From positions 1-11,393 of the forward strand of contig RFKD01000054.1 of the NCBI GenBank assembly GCA_003694545.1: 11,393 nucleotides of DNA. Reading direction: 5' to 3'. Below the pieces are notes generated by a model. The model did no database searches, was not told where the DNA came from, and saw only the letters and a list, made by a program, of their open reading frames with translations. A program made the translations under genes and the position numbers. Source of the DNA: Candidatus Parcubacteria bacterium (GTDB lineage Bacteria > Patescibacteriota > Minisyncoccia > Phycocordibacterales > UBA12088). Position 1 is the first letter of the stretch. Every line of letters starts with the position of its first letter. Below are positions 1 through 6,452 of the stretch, one piece after another.

Positions 1-1
1 G

Positions 2-223
2 CGCAACAACGACCAAAAACCAAACGCGTGGGTTGTTGATCCGGACGACTATGAAGGGGCCGCCGCGGCCGTGCGCGCCATTATGGAAAACCCCGAGAAA
101 GCCCGCGCCGTTGCCGAAAACGCGCGGAAGTTCGTGGAAGCAAACTTCCGCTGGGACGCGGTCGCCAAGCGAGTACGCGCACAAGTGCTCGAGCCGGTGG
201 TGGCGGGCAAGTGTGAAGTGTGA
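2..223 (+). CDS. Glycosyltransferase family 4, C-terminal fragment (gene starts before the window)
   Basis: Base 2 opens a reading frame that runs 73 codons to the TGA at 221-223; the start lies outside the window. The fragment contains WVVDPDDYEGAAAAV, then a helix with NPEKARAVAENARKFVEANF and RWDAVAKRV. This is the usual end of GT4 (GT-B fold) glycosyltransferases, where the last helix crosses back to the N-terminal domain. Such enzymes transfer sugars from nucleotide donors at the cytoplasmic face of the membrane. The catalytic and donor-binding motifs are outside the window, so the substrate cannot be judged. It reads in the same direction as the glycosyltransferase run that follows and probably belongs to the same locus. 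The last residues (AGKCEV) sit in a short tandem repeat, so the exact C-terminus may vary between relatives. Confidence 0.75.
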   Translation, partial: RNNDQKPNAWVVDPDDYEGAAAAVRAIMENPEKARAVAENARKFVEANFRWDAVAKRVRAQVLEPVVAGKCEV

Positions 224-227
224 AGTG
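209..227. repeat. Short 7-bp tandem repeat across a stop codon
   Basis: The unit AAGTGTG occurs twice in full and then for five more bases. The TGA stop of the upstream glycosyltransferase lies within it. A change of one unit would shift the frame and alter the last residues of that protein. It may simply be low-complexity drift. Confidence 0.5.
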
Positions 228-363
228 CTTTAACCAAAGACTTTGAGGAAAGAGCGCTACGGCAACAAGAAGGCGCATAGAAAGCGTATAGCGCAACCCG
301 CCGCGGGCTGGTGAGGTTGCGAAGGCGGGTGTAGAATAAAGGGGGTTTTTCTTGGAGAGAACG
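224..363 (+). promoter_or_regulatory. Intergenic leader with ribosome binding site before the second glycosyltransferase
   Basis: This gap holds no gene. Two mutually exclusive pairings are visible: ACCCGCC at 296-302 with GGCGGGT at 324-330, and GCAACC at 293-298 with GGTTGC at 315-320. A TAGAAT box at 332-337 resembles a -10 element, but the sequence 17 bases upstream (TGGTGA) is a poor -35 box. A G5T5 run lies at 341-350. GGAGAGA at 354-360 is a Shine-Dalgarno-like site well placed for the ATG at 364 and favours it over the in-frame TTG at 352, which the site overlaps. The promoter reading is weak; the ribosome site is reasonable. Confidence 0.35.
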
Positions 364-1755
364 ATGCTCGACTTCCTTATTGTCTCGGCGTGGATCGCCG
401 AGGCGACCGCTTGGGTGGCGCTGCGCGCTGTCCAGGTGCAACTCGCCATTGCCGCACACCTTTGGTGTGCGGCAATGGCGGGGGCGGCCGCGACGCGGCC
501 GCCTCGTTCTTTATTGCTCTTGGTTGACGCGCGGCAAAATAAGGGTAGGCTGAAGGCAATGGCTGAATCAGCGCAAGTCTTGCGGGTGCGAGCGCCACGA
601 ATCGCAGGCAAAAAGGACAATTTTACCGTCGTGGTTGCGGCGCCGCTTTCTCCCAATGAAAGCGGAGGCCCCGCTTCCCATTTACGCTGGCTCGTGAAAG
701 AAGCGCAAGAAAACGCGCCGCACGCGCGCCTTGGTATCGTTGGCTTTTGGGAGGTGCGGCACTTGCCCGCCGGGGTGCGGCATCTCGCGTACCTCGTGCG
801 GTTGCTGCGCGCGAGCAAGGACGCTTCGCTTCTTTACGCGCTTGATCCGTTATCTGTTGGTGTTCCCGCGATGGTGGTGTCGCGCGCGCGACGCGCGCCG
901 TTGGTCCTGCGGGTGCCGGGGGATTTCGCGTGGGAGCAGGGGATGCTGCGCAAGCAGGTTGCCGATGATGTGGAAACTTTCGCCAAATGCGCGTGGCGCC
1001 AAGCACCTTTGGGGTTGCGCGTGCGCGCGTGGCTTGAGCGCAAGGTCGCACAGACGGCAACACTCGTGATTGTCCCCAGCAAGTTCGTCGCGCGGCTCGT
1101 AGAGGATTGGGGGGTACCGCCCGAGCGGGTGCACGTGGTGCCAAGCGTGGCGCGTGCGTCTGAGCCTTCGGGCAATAAGGCGGCGTTGCGCGCCGTGATG
1201 GGGATTGAAGGCCCCTTATTTATCGCGGTGGGGAGGTTGGTGCCGTGGAAGCATTTTGACGCCGCCGTGCGCGCCGTGCGTCTCGTGCGGCGCAAGGCGC
1301 CAAAAGCGCGCCTCATTATTGTCGGCGAGGGTCCGGAGCGTTCGTCGCTCAAAGAATTGGCGCGCAAGGAAGGGGTGAAGGATGCGGTGCAGTTTGCGGG
1401 TGCGCTTCCTGCCGACACCACGCATCGCTACATTGAAGCGGCCGACGCGCTCGTACTCCCTTCGAGCTACGAAGGGCTTTCCCACACACTCTTGGAGGCA
1501 ATGGCGCTCGGGACCCTTGTCATTGCCTCTCGCGTGGGAGGAAATGCGGAGCTGGTGGAAGATGGGGCGCACGGTTTTCTCGTGCCGCCGGGTAACCCGC
1601 GCGCGCTGGCCGCGGCAATGAATCGCGTTCTCACACTTTCCCCGGAAGCACACGCGCGTATGGTTGCCGCCGCTCTTGCGCGCGCGCAGGAGGTAGCGCG
1701 CGACAGCGAAGCCGCAAGCCGCATCTTCGCCTTATGGCAGGAGGTGCTACACTAA
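364..1755 (+). CDS. Glycosyltransferase family 4 with an unusual N-terminal extension
   Basis: This 463-residue protein has the GT-B layout of GT4 enzymes. The N-terminal Rossmann domain begins late, at about residue 87 (FTVVVAAPLSPNESGGPA, acceptor-side GGP loop at 101-103). It continues with FWEVRHLP (128-135), YALDPLSVGVP (158-168) and GDFAWEQG (186-193), a combination I recall from GT4 proteins of candidate-phyla bacteria. The donor domain carries VGRLVPWKH (289-297), VGEGPE (320-325) and the E-x7-E pair at E370/E378 in SSYEGLSHTLLEAMALG. The first ~85 residues have no match to the usual family start and contain two coding hairpins. The ATG at 364 is chosen for its ribosome site; an ATG at 559, giving 398 residues, is the main alternative. 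Sugar specificity is not readable. The next gene begins 4 bases after the stop. Confidence 0.88.
   Translation: MLDFLIVSAWIAEATAWVALRAVQVQLAIAAHLWCAAMAGAAATRPPRSLLLLVDARQNKGRLKAMAESAQVLRVRAPRIAGKKDNFTVVVAAPLSPNESGGPASHLRWLVKEAQENAPHARLGIVGFWEVRHLPAGVRHLAYLVRLLRASKDASLLYALDPLSVGVPAMVVSRARRAPLVLRVPGDFAWEQGMLRKQVADDVETFAKCAWRQAPLGLRVRAWLERKVAQTATLVIVPSKFVARLVEDWGVPPERVHVVPSVARASEPSGNKAALRAVMGIEGPLFIAVGRLVPWKHFDAAVRAVRLVRRKAPKARLIIVGEGPERSSLKELARKEGVKDAVQFAGALPADTTHRYIEAADALVLPSSYEGLSHTLLEAMALGTLVIASRVGGNAELVEDGAHGFLVPPGNPRALAAAMNRVLTLSPEAHARMVAAALARAQEVARDSEAASRIFALWQEVLH
444..480. repeat. Perfect 17-bp inverted repeat with TTT loop, inside a gene
   Basis: The arm at 444-460 (CGCCATTGCCGCACACC) is the exact reverse complement of 464-480; the loop is TTT at 461-463. 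One T/G pair (443/481) and one C-G pair (442/482) could extend the stem in RNA. It encodes residues 27-39 of the glycosyltransferase N-terminal extension, so each arm is translated (LAIAAH and CAAMA). It lacks a terminator-type T-run. Confidence 0.95.
483..503. repeat. Perfect 10-bp inverted repeat with 1-nt centre, next to another hairpin
   Basis: GGCGGCCGCG at 483-492 and CGCGGCCGCC at 494-503 are exact reverse complements around a single A. It starts two bases after the 17-bp hairpin ends. Both arms contain GCGGCCGC, an 8-mer also found in both arms of the flippase hairpin at 7617-7655. The following bases are only moderately T-rich, so a terminator is possible but not convincing. It encodes residues 40-47 if translation starts at 364. 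Confidence 0.9.
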
Positions 1756-1759
1756 CGCT

Positions 1760-2968
1760 ATGGAAGAACCGCTCGTTCGGCATGCATTCGTAGTGTCGGC
1801 CGACAAGGCGATACTCAACGCGCAAAGCGCCGCGGCACGGCGCTTTGCACGGCTATGGGAAGGGGTCGCGCAATATGCGTCGTGCGCCGTGGCGGCGCGC
1901 GGATCGTGTGGCACTCCTTCCGAAGGGGTTGCAATTGGGGAGGGCGCACGCGCCTTTGGCGCGTGCGCGCGAACGCCGTGGGGCTTGCGCGCCGCCGCGG
2001 TGCGAGCCCTTGCCGCGTACGAGGACGCGCCGCCGCCCTCGGTTGTGATTGCACAGGACCCGCTCTGGCGCGCGTATGCCGCGCGCCCTGTTCTTGAGCG
2101 CGCGCAACCGACGCCGGCGTTTGCTGTTGAGGCGCACGCGGATTACGGCAGTTCCCACTACCCGTGGAGCGGTCTCGTGGGGCGCTGGCTTTTCAAGCGC
2201 GCTCGGGAGGCGTTCGTGCGCGCCGGCGTGGTGCGTGTGGTTTCCGAGCGGGTGCGCAAAGGGCTTGCCGCTCGGTTTGGGCTTGGTATGGGGGAAGACG
2301 AGACTTTTTTGCTTCCCGTATGGATGGATGTTGCCTCCCTGCTTCAGCGCGTGGAAGCGGGCCTGCCTTCTTTGCACGCGACCCTGCCGCAATGCAATTT
2401 CATTGTCGTGTGGGCGGGGAGAATGGAGCCCGAAAAAGGAGGCGCGGTGGCTCTTGAGGCCTTTCACCATCTTTTGCAGAAAGATCCCAAAGCCTGCCTC
2501 GTAATGATTGGTGACGGCTCCGAACGCGCGGCGCTTGAAGCCAAGGCGCGGCACTTGGGAATGGGAGAGCGCGTCGTATTCCCTGGCTGGCAGGAAGACG
2601 CGTTTGCGTGGATCGCGGGGGCTGATGCGTTTCTTCTCACTTCCCACCATGAAGGGTTTGGGCGGGTGCTTATCGAGGCGGCCCTTGCGGGAAAGCCCAT
2701 CGTGAGCACGGATGTGGGCGTTGTGGGGGAGATTCTGCGCCCGCAAGAGGAAGTGCTTGCGGCCCTTCCCGGCGACACGGCGGCGCTTGGAACGCATTTG
2801 GGCACCCTCCTTACAGATCACACGACGCGCCATCTCTTGGCAATAAACGCGCGCGATCGCGTGCGCGAGGCGATTACCCCTGTGTTTGAGCCTTCCGCCT
2901 ACCGGCAGAGGTTTCGCTCGTACATTGAGCGCGTGTTGTTCAGCGCTTCGTACCGACGGGCTAAGTAA
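1760..2968 (+). CDS. Glycosyltransferase family 4
   Basis: This 402-residue protein has the usual GT4 length. The N-terminal domain shows VVSADKAIL (11-19), IAQDPLW (97-103), EAHADYG (124-130) and RVVSERVRKGL (159-169), in the order I know from GT4 enzymes of candidate-phyla bacteria. The donor-binding domain has WAGRMEPEKGG (218-228), MIGDGSER (249-256), FPGWQED (274-280) and the E-x7-E pair E298/E306 in HHEGFGRVLIEAALAG. It should transfer a sugar from a nucleotide donor to a lipid-linked acceptor at the inner face of the membrane; donor and acceptor cannot be read. The start is 4 bases after the previous stop. The nearest good ribosome site, GGAGG around 1740, is rather far (about 15 bases), so coupling to the upstream gene is likely. 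The first 330 bases are unusually rich in inverted repeats and the matching protein segment (residues 20-110) is Ala/Arg-rich. Confidence 0.92.
   Translation: MEEPLVRHAFVVSADKAILNAQSAAARRFARLWEGVAQYASCAVAARGSCGTPSEGVAIGEGARAFGACARTPWGLRAAAVRALAAYEDAPPPSVVIAQDPLWRAYAARPVLERAQPTPAFAVEAHADYGSSHYPWSGLVGRWLFKRAREAFVRAGVVRVVSERVRKGLAARFGLGMGEDETFLLPVWMDVASLLQRVEAGLPSLHATLPQCNFIVVWAGRMEPEKGGAVALEAFHHLLQKDPKACLVMIGDGSERAALEAKARHLGMGERVVFPGWQEDAFAWIAGADAFLLTSHHEGFGRVLIEAALAGKPIVSTDVGVVGEILRPQEEVLAALPGDTAALGTHLGTLLTDHTTRHLLAINARDRVREAITPVFEPSAYRQRFRSYIERVLFSASYRRAK
1822..1848. repeat. Perfect 11-bp inverted repeat, 5-nt loop, inside a glycosyltransferase gene
   Basis: GCAAAGCGCCG at 1822-1832 pairs with CGGCGCTTTGC at 1838-1848 around CGGCA. 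It encodes about residues 21-30 (AQSAAARRFA), just after the first beta strand of the N-terminal domain. Confidence 0.9.
1944..1968. repeat. Perfect 11-bp inverted repeat with TTT loop, inside a glycosyltransferase gene
   Basis: GCGCACGCGCC at 1944-1954 pairs with GGCGCGTGCGC at 1958-1968 around TTT. The loop and closing pairs (CC-TTT-GG) match those of the hairpin at 444-480, although the rest of the arms differ. It encodes about residues 62-70 (GARAFGACA). Confidence 0.9.
2067..2087. repeat. 8-bp inverted repeat, 5-nt loop
   Basis: GGCGCGCG at 2067-2074 pairs with CGCGCGCC at 2080-2087 around TATGC. Alternating GC makes a stem of this length less surprising than the longer ones, so it may be chance. 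Confidence 0.5.
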
Positions 2969-3027
2969 CTCGCGTTGGGTGCCAAGCGTTTGTAATTGCA
3001 TAAAGCACGGTCCAACTCGTAAGCAGT

Positions 3028-4056
3028 ATGAGAACGGCGCGGCGAACGCTTCAGTTGTGTGTTGTAGGCGGCGGGACGGGCACTTTTTCGGTATTGCGGG
3101 GACTCAAACAAGCATTTGCAGATGCGCGCATTTCAGCGATTGTGCCGGTTTCCGACAGCGGTGGATCAACCGGCCGCTTGCGCGACGCCTTTGGAGTGTT
3201 GCCGGTTGGCGACGCGCGCGCGGCGCTCGTTGCCCTTGCCGACGAAGAAGGAGAACCATTGCTGCGCGAACTCTTTACCCATCGTTTTGCCACGGGAGAA
3301 GGACTTGCGGGGCACAACCTCGGCAACCTTCTCTTGCTCGCGCTTACCCAACGGCTTGGCTCTGAGTTTGCCGCTATCCAATCAGCAGGACGCATCTTGA
3401 GGGTGCGTGGTTCCGTTATTCCCGTAAGTCGGGAGAAAGCCGATCTTGTTGCCCGCTATAGGGGAGGCGCGGTCGTGCGAGGCGAGGCCTTGATTAGCGA
3501 ACCAACCGAACTGCCGACGGGCCCTATTGAAGCGGTATGGCTTGAACCTGAGGTGCAGGCAGCACCAGAAGTCGTACAAGCAATTGAAGAAGCCGACGCC
3601 ATCATCATCGGGCCGGGTGATTTATACACCTCGCTGATTGCCAACTTGCTCGTGCGGGGAATACCCGAGGCGATTCTCAGCTCGCGCGGCGTTTTCGTGG
3701 CGATTGGCAACTTGATGACTCGCCGGCCGGAAACGCACGCAATGAGCGCCGCGCAGCACATTCGCGAAATTGCCCGCTACGCGGGGCGGGTGCCTGATGT
3801 GGTCGTTCAGCACGCGGGCGCGCTTCCCAAAGAAGCGCTCGCGCTGTACGCGCGCGAGGAAGAATTCCCGGTGGAAGACGATCTTGCGGAGCTTGAGAAG
3901 GAGGATGTGCGCGTGGTGCGCGCGGATGTCGCGAATGTGGAAATCGCCCGCCCACAAGAAGGAGACGCCATGCGCCGCTCTTTGATTCGCCACAGCCCTG
4001 AGAAGGTTGCGGCAGTGGTGCGCGAGCTTCTGCGCGGAAAGGGCGTGGTAGAGTAG
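3028..4056 (+). CDS. yvcK: YvcK/CofD-like UDP-sugar-binding regulator (gluconeogenesis factor family)
   Basis: This 342-residue protein has the hallmark motifs of the YvcK branch of the CofD-like superfamily: VVGGGTGTFSVLRGL (12-26), VSDSGGSTGRLRDAFGVLPVGDAR (41-64), GHNLGNLLLLAL (95-106), IIIGPGDLYTSLIANLL (192-208) and VAIGNLMT (224-231). Known members bind UDP-sugars such as UDP-GlcNAc and influence cell-wall synthesis, cell shape and growth on gluconeogenic carbon. The length is close to the family norm. The ATG at 3028 lies shortly before the first beta strand; no clear ribosome site precedes it. It sits 59 bases after one glycosyltransferase and 5 bases before another, and so is probably co-transcribed with polysaccharide genes. 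In Firmicutes and actinobacteria the usual neighbours are whiA and rapZ, which are absent here. The 2-phospho-lactate transferase CofD is less likely, because the N-terminal motif set is that of YvcK. Confidence 0.93.
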   Translation: MRTARRTLQLCVVGGGTGTFSVLRGLKQAFADARISAIVPVSDSGGSTGRLRDAFGVLPVGDARAALVALADEEGEPLLRELFTHRFATGEGLAGHNLGNLLLLALTQRLGSEFAAIQSAGRILRVRGSVIPVSREKADLVARYRGGAVVRGEALISEPTELPTGPIEAVWLEPEVQAAPEVVQAIEEADAIIIGPGDLYTSLIANLLVRGIPEAILSSRGVFVAIGNLMTRRPETHAMSAAQHIREIARYAGRVPDVVVQHAGALPKEALALYAREEEFPVEDDLAELEKEDVRVVRADVANVEIARPQEGDAMRRSLIRHSPEKVAAVVRELLRGKGVVE

Positions 4057-4061
4057 GGGAG

Positions 4062-5030
4062 ATGGACAACCGGCGGCAACCGGCTTTGCAGGAAGCCAAG
4101 AAACTGCGTCTTTTGGTTTGCGCGCAGGCGGTGGATCTGGAGGATCCGTATTTGGGGTTTTTCCACAAATGGCTTGAAGAGTTCGCCAAACATACCGAAC
4201 GGCTTGAGGTGATAGCTCTGCGGGTGGGGAAGCACCACTTGCCGCGAAATGTGTCGGCACACCCCCTCGGCGGCGCGCCGCGCGGGGCGCCGCCGAGGGG
4301 GTGTGCGCGCCTTGCGTATCGCCTGCGCGTTGCGGCGAGCTTTTTGGTGCTCATCTGGCGACTGCGTCGCCGCTACGACGCCGTGTTTGTCCATATGAAC
4401 CCGGAGTATGTCGTTCTTGGCGGCCCCTTGTGGCGTGGGCTCGGTAAACCTGTTGGGTTGTGGTACGCCCATGGGGCTACGCCGCTTTCTTTGCGCCTTG
4501 CCCTACCCTTCCTTGCCCATGCTTTCACTTCCACACCGCAAGGATTTCGTTTATCTTTCCCGAGCCTCCATATCGTTGGACAGGGGATTGATACCACTTT
4601 TTGGACCCCTGACCCTGCTCAGCGGCGGGGTTCGCATTTTCTCTCCGCTGGCCGCCTTGATCCTGTCAAACGACATGATCTTGCTATTCGCGAAGCTGCC
4701 AAGGAGGGCGTCCCTATTCGCATTGTGGGCGATGGGCCGGAACGAGAGCGGTTAGAAAAACTCGCCCGCGAAATCGGGGCGCAAGCCGAATTTTTGGGGC
4801 CTCTTGATCCGGCGCGTCTGCGCGAAGAGTATCGCGCGGCAGCAAAACTCATACACCGCTCGGAAACAGGTTCTTTAGATAAGGTAGTGCTTGAGGCGGC
4901 AGCCTGCGGCTGCCCGGTGGACACGACGAATCCGGAACTACAAGGCGTGCCGCTCACGCGCGAGTGGGTGGAAGAGCACCACGCGCTTTCCCGACTTATC
5001 CCGCGGATTTTAAAGATGATGTATTCATGA
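4062..5030 (+). CDS. GT-B glycosyltransferase (GT4-like)
   Basis: This 322-residue protein is shorter than most GT4 enzymes. It shows LRLLVCAQAVDLEDPYLGFF (15-34), FVHMNPEYVVLGGPLWR (109-125) and GLWYAHG (132-138), which match an N-terminal domain type I recall from candidate-phyla glycosyltransferases. Then come VGQGIDTTFW (172-181), AGRLDPVKRHD (196-206) and IVGDGPERERLE (221-232) for donor binding. The usual E-x7-E motif is replaced by SETGSLDKVVLEAAACGCP (267-285), where E268 and E278 are ten apart; this variant fits the subfamily as I remember it. GGGGAG lies directly before the ATG at 4062, closer than ideal, and the previous stop is 5 bases away, so translation is probably coupled. A 20-bp palindrome encodes residues 66-82, a Gly/Pro/Arg-rich loop where relatives carry a short SLGKE-type segment. 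Donor and acceptor are unknown. Confidence 0.9.
   Translation: MDNRRQPALQEAKKLRLLVCAQAVDLEDPYLGFFHKWLEEFAKHTERLEVIALRVGKHHLPRNVSAHPLGGAPRGAPPRGCARLAYRLRVAASFLVLIWRLRRRYDAVFVHMNPEYVVLGGPLWRGLGKPVGLWYAHGATPLSLRLALPFLAHAFTSTPQGFRLSFPSLHIVGQGIDTTFWTPDPAQRRGSHFLSAGRLDPVKRHDLAIREAAKEGVPIRIVGDGPERERLEKLAREIGAQAEFLGPLDPARLREEYRAAAKLIHRSETGSLDKVVLEAAACGCPVDTTNPELQGVPLTREWVEEHHALSRLIPRILKMMYS
4257..4306. repeat. Perfect 20-bp inverted repeat with 10-nt loop, inside a glycosyltransferase gene
   Basis: The arm at 4257-4276 begins GCACACCCCC and is the exact reverse complement of 4287-4306; the loop 4277-4286 is GCCGCGCGGG. This is the longest perfect stem in the window. Its first base coincides with a codon boundary, and it is translated as AHPLGGAPRGAPPRGCA. 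No T-run follows, and it lies deep within an intact gene, so it is not a terminator. Confidence 0.95.
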
Positions 5031-5034
5031 AAGA

Positions 5035-5871
5035 ATGGTTTGTATGAACCACTTCTTGAGAGCATGCAAATATTTGGAGTTGTTGAAGCAAATTAGAAAC
5101 ACGCCAACCAACACGCGTGATCGTCTACGCGTGTTAGCGTGGGCGATACGCCACACGCTGAGCAACCGCGGAATCGGAAGATGTCCCAGCCTATTGCGAA
5201 TTGTGGCCCAGGTGGAGGGGAAAACGGCACAGGTGGAGCTGACGCGGCACAACGATCTTGGCGTTTTTCTTGAGGTATTTGCTCAAAAGGTGTATGACGC
5301 GCCGCAGCTTCCCAATAATGCATCCGTGATTATTGACTTAGGAGCAAATATCGGAATGGCGGCGGTATGGTTTGCCCTGCGCTACCCGCGAGCAACTATT
5401 CACGCTTTTGAGCCGAACCCACAAACCTTCGCGTGCTTGCGGGAGCACGCGGCGCAGTTTGAAGGCAGACTTGTGCCCCATTCTCTGGGGCTCGGCAAGG
5501 AGGAGGGGGAAGCCTTGCTGTATGTGGACGAAGCACACCCCGGCGCGTCATTGCAAAAGCGGCGGGAGAGCCAGAAGGGAATTTCTGTGCGCATCGCGCC
5601 GCTTGAAAAAATATTTGCCCTTGCGGCGCCGAACGGCGATCCGATTGACATTGTGAAATTTGATATTGAGGGAGCGGAAGCGATTCTGTTTTCCTCGCCG
5701 TCTCGAGTTTTGCAGCGCGCGAAGTGTTATATTGGGGAGGTGCACGAGGACTTGCTTCAACCTCCGCACACAGCGAGTCAGATTGTGGAGCAACTTCAAC
5801 ACGCGGGTTTCCGCGTGGATTATCAGACGACAAATGGTCGGCGCGCGATACTGGTTGCGTCGCAAAAGTAG
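5035..5871 (+). CDS. FkbM family SAM-dependent methyltransferase
   Basis: This 278-residue protein has the class I methyltransferase core in FkbM form: VIIDLGANIGMAAVWFALRYP (98-118; SAM-binding DLGANIG at 101-107), IHAFEPNPQTFACL (122-135; acidic ribose contact E126), the middle SLGLGKEEGEALLY (150-163) and IVKFDIEGAEAILF (206-219). The C-terminal strand is GFRVDYQTTNGRRAILVAS. FkbM-type enzymes O-methylate sugars or small molecules and are common in polysaccharide loci, so methylation of a glycan residue is a reasonable role here; the acceptor is inferred only. The first 60 residues are an extra helical segment. The start at 5035 is 4 bases after the previous stop; ATG at 5044 is an alternative and no strong ribosome site separates them. 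The N-terminal coding region holds two adjacent hairpins. Confidence 0.9.
   Translation: MVCMNHFLRACKYLELLKQIRNTPTNTRDRLRVLAWAIRHTLSNRGIGRCPSLLRIVAQVEGKTAQVELTRHNDLGVFLEVFAQKVYDAPQLPNNASVIIDLGANIGMAAVWFALRYPRATIHAFEPNPQTFACLREHAAQFEGRLVPHSLGLGKEEGEALLYVDEAHPGASLQKRRESQKGISVRIAPLEKIFALAAPNGDPIDIVKFDIEGAEAILFSSPSRVLQRAKCYIGEVHEDLLQPPHTASQIVEQLQHAGFRVDYQTTNGRRAILVASQK
5110..5159. repeat. Two adjacent inverted repeats in the FkbM-type methyltransferase gene
   Basis: AACACGCGT at 5110-5118 pairs perfectly with ACGCGTGTT at 5127-5135 around an 8-nt loop. Immediately after, AGCGTGGGCG at 5136-5145 pairs with 5149-5159 around ATA, with one bulged A. The side-by-side arrangement recalls the pair at 444-503. 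Both are translated (about residues 26-42). The second looks like a slightly decayed version of the short-loop hairpins. Confidence 0.7.
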
Positions 5872-5906
5872 CGTGATGAGACGAGTAAAAATAAATTCCA
5901 TTGCTT

Positions 5907-6452
5907 ATGAAAAGCAGACTGAGAAAAGTGCTTCGTGATCCAAGAAGGGCCCTGCGGCTACTCTGGGGTATGCTATTAGACGGAGGCTTAAGACTCTTTT
6001 TCTCGGTAATTGCTCATTCTCATAGGACCAGAGACGGCTCAGTAGTGCGCAAATATCTTTCATATGGAGTATACCGAGTGCACCAGAAATTAAAACTTTG
6101 TTTAATTGCTGGACATTTGCAAAAAGACTATGAGCCCAAATTTGAAAATGCTCTTTTTGAGCGACTTCAAGACCTGCGGGAGCTAGGCATTTTAAAAAAG
6201 AAAGGGGCGGCACTCTGCTTGGCGGCGCGACTAGGGGCTGAAGTGCGCGCGTTCCGGCGCGCTGGATTTTTTGCTGTAGGCATAGATCTCAACCCCGGCA
6301 AGCGCAATCCATGGGTATTGCCCGGCGATTTCCACAATTTGCAGTTCGCCAACGAAAGCGTGGATGTGGTGTATTCCAATTCGTTAGACCATGTGCTGGA
6401 TCTGAAACAATTCACGCGCGAGGTTCACCGCATATTACATATTAAAGGATGA
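5907..6452 (+). CDS. Class I SAM-dependent methyltransferase, cut short by a frameshift
   Basis: The frame from ATG 5907 gives 181 residues. The N-terminal part is a basic, partly hydrophobic segment, then YEPKFENALFERLQDL. The SAM-binding region reads AALCLAARLGAEVRAF (101-116), FAVGIDLNPG (122-131), PGDFHNLQFANESVDVVYSNSLDHVLDL (139-166) and REVHRILHIKG before TGA. This is the Methyltransf_11 type seen in polysaccharide clusters, where the motif after REVHRIL is normally followed by a Gly-rich turn and ALFE. Here that continuation (DGIALFEVVKG) appears one base out of frame, so the open frame lacks the last strands of the fold and is probably inactive unless the shift is bypassed. An in-frame TTG at 5901 is a weaker start. 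Its first 300 bases look AT-richer than neighbouring genes. It follows the FkbM gene by 35 bases; the substrate is unknown. Confidence 0.72.
   Translation: MKSRLRKVLRDPRRALRLLWGMLLDGGLRLFFSVIAHSHRTRDGSVVRKYLSYGVYRVHQKLKLCLIAGHLQKDYEPKFENALFERLQDLRELGILKKKGAALCLAARLGAEVRAFRRAGFFAVGIDLNPGKRNPWVLPGDFHNLQFANESVDVVYSNSLDHVLDLKQFTREVHRILHIKG

Noticed and set aside
483..520. Rho-independent terminator reading of the hairpin followed by TCGTTCTTT
   Set aside because: The loop is one base, the tail is not a T-run, and the hairpin lies within an open frame preceded by a good ribosome site. A terminator is possible only if translation really starts at 559.
879..892. Palindrome GTCGCGCGCGCGAC
   Set aside because: Alternating CG runs produce such palindromes easily in this sequence; there is no loop or longer arm to link it with the hairpin set.
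1853..3001. 382-codon open frame on the minus strand opposite the second glycosyltransferase
   Set aside because: It is antisense to a clear GT4 gene, has no recognisable domain, and is explained by the low stop-codon frequency of GC-rich DNA. The antisense frames at 81-818, 834-1421 and 3622-4472 are dismissed for the same reason.
4257..4306. Terminator or attenuator at the 20-bp palindrome
   Set aside because: There is no T-run, and it lies in the middle of a glycosyltransferase gene whose donor-binding motifs follow in frame.
4898..4914. 7-bp inverted repeat GGCAGCC/GGCTGCC with TGC loop
   Set aside because: It falls in the conserved EAAACGCP donor-site motif and is short enough to result from Ala/Gly/Cys codon choice.
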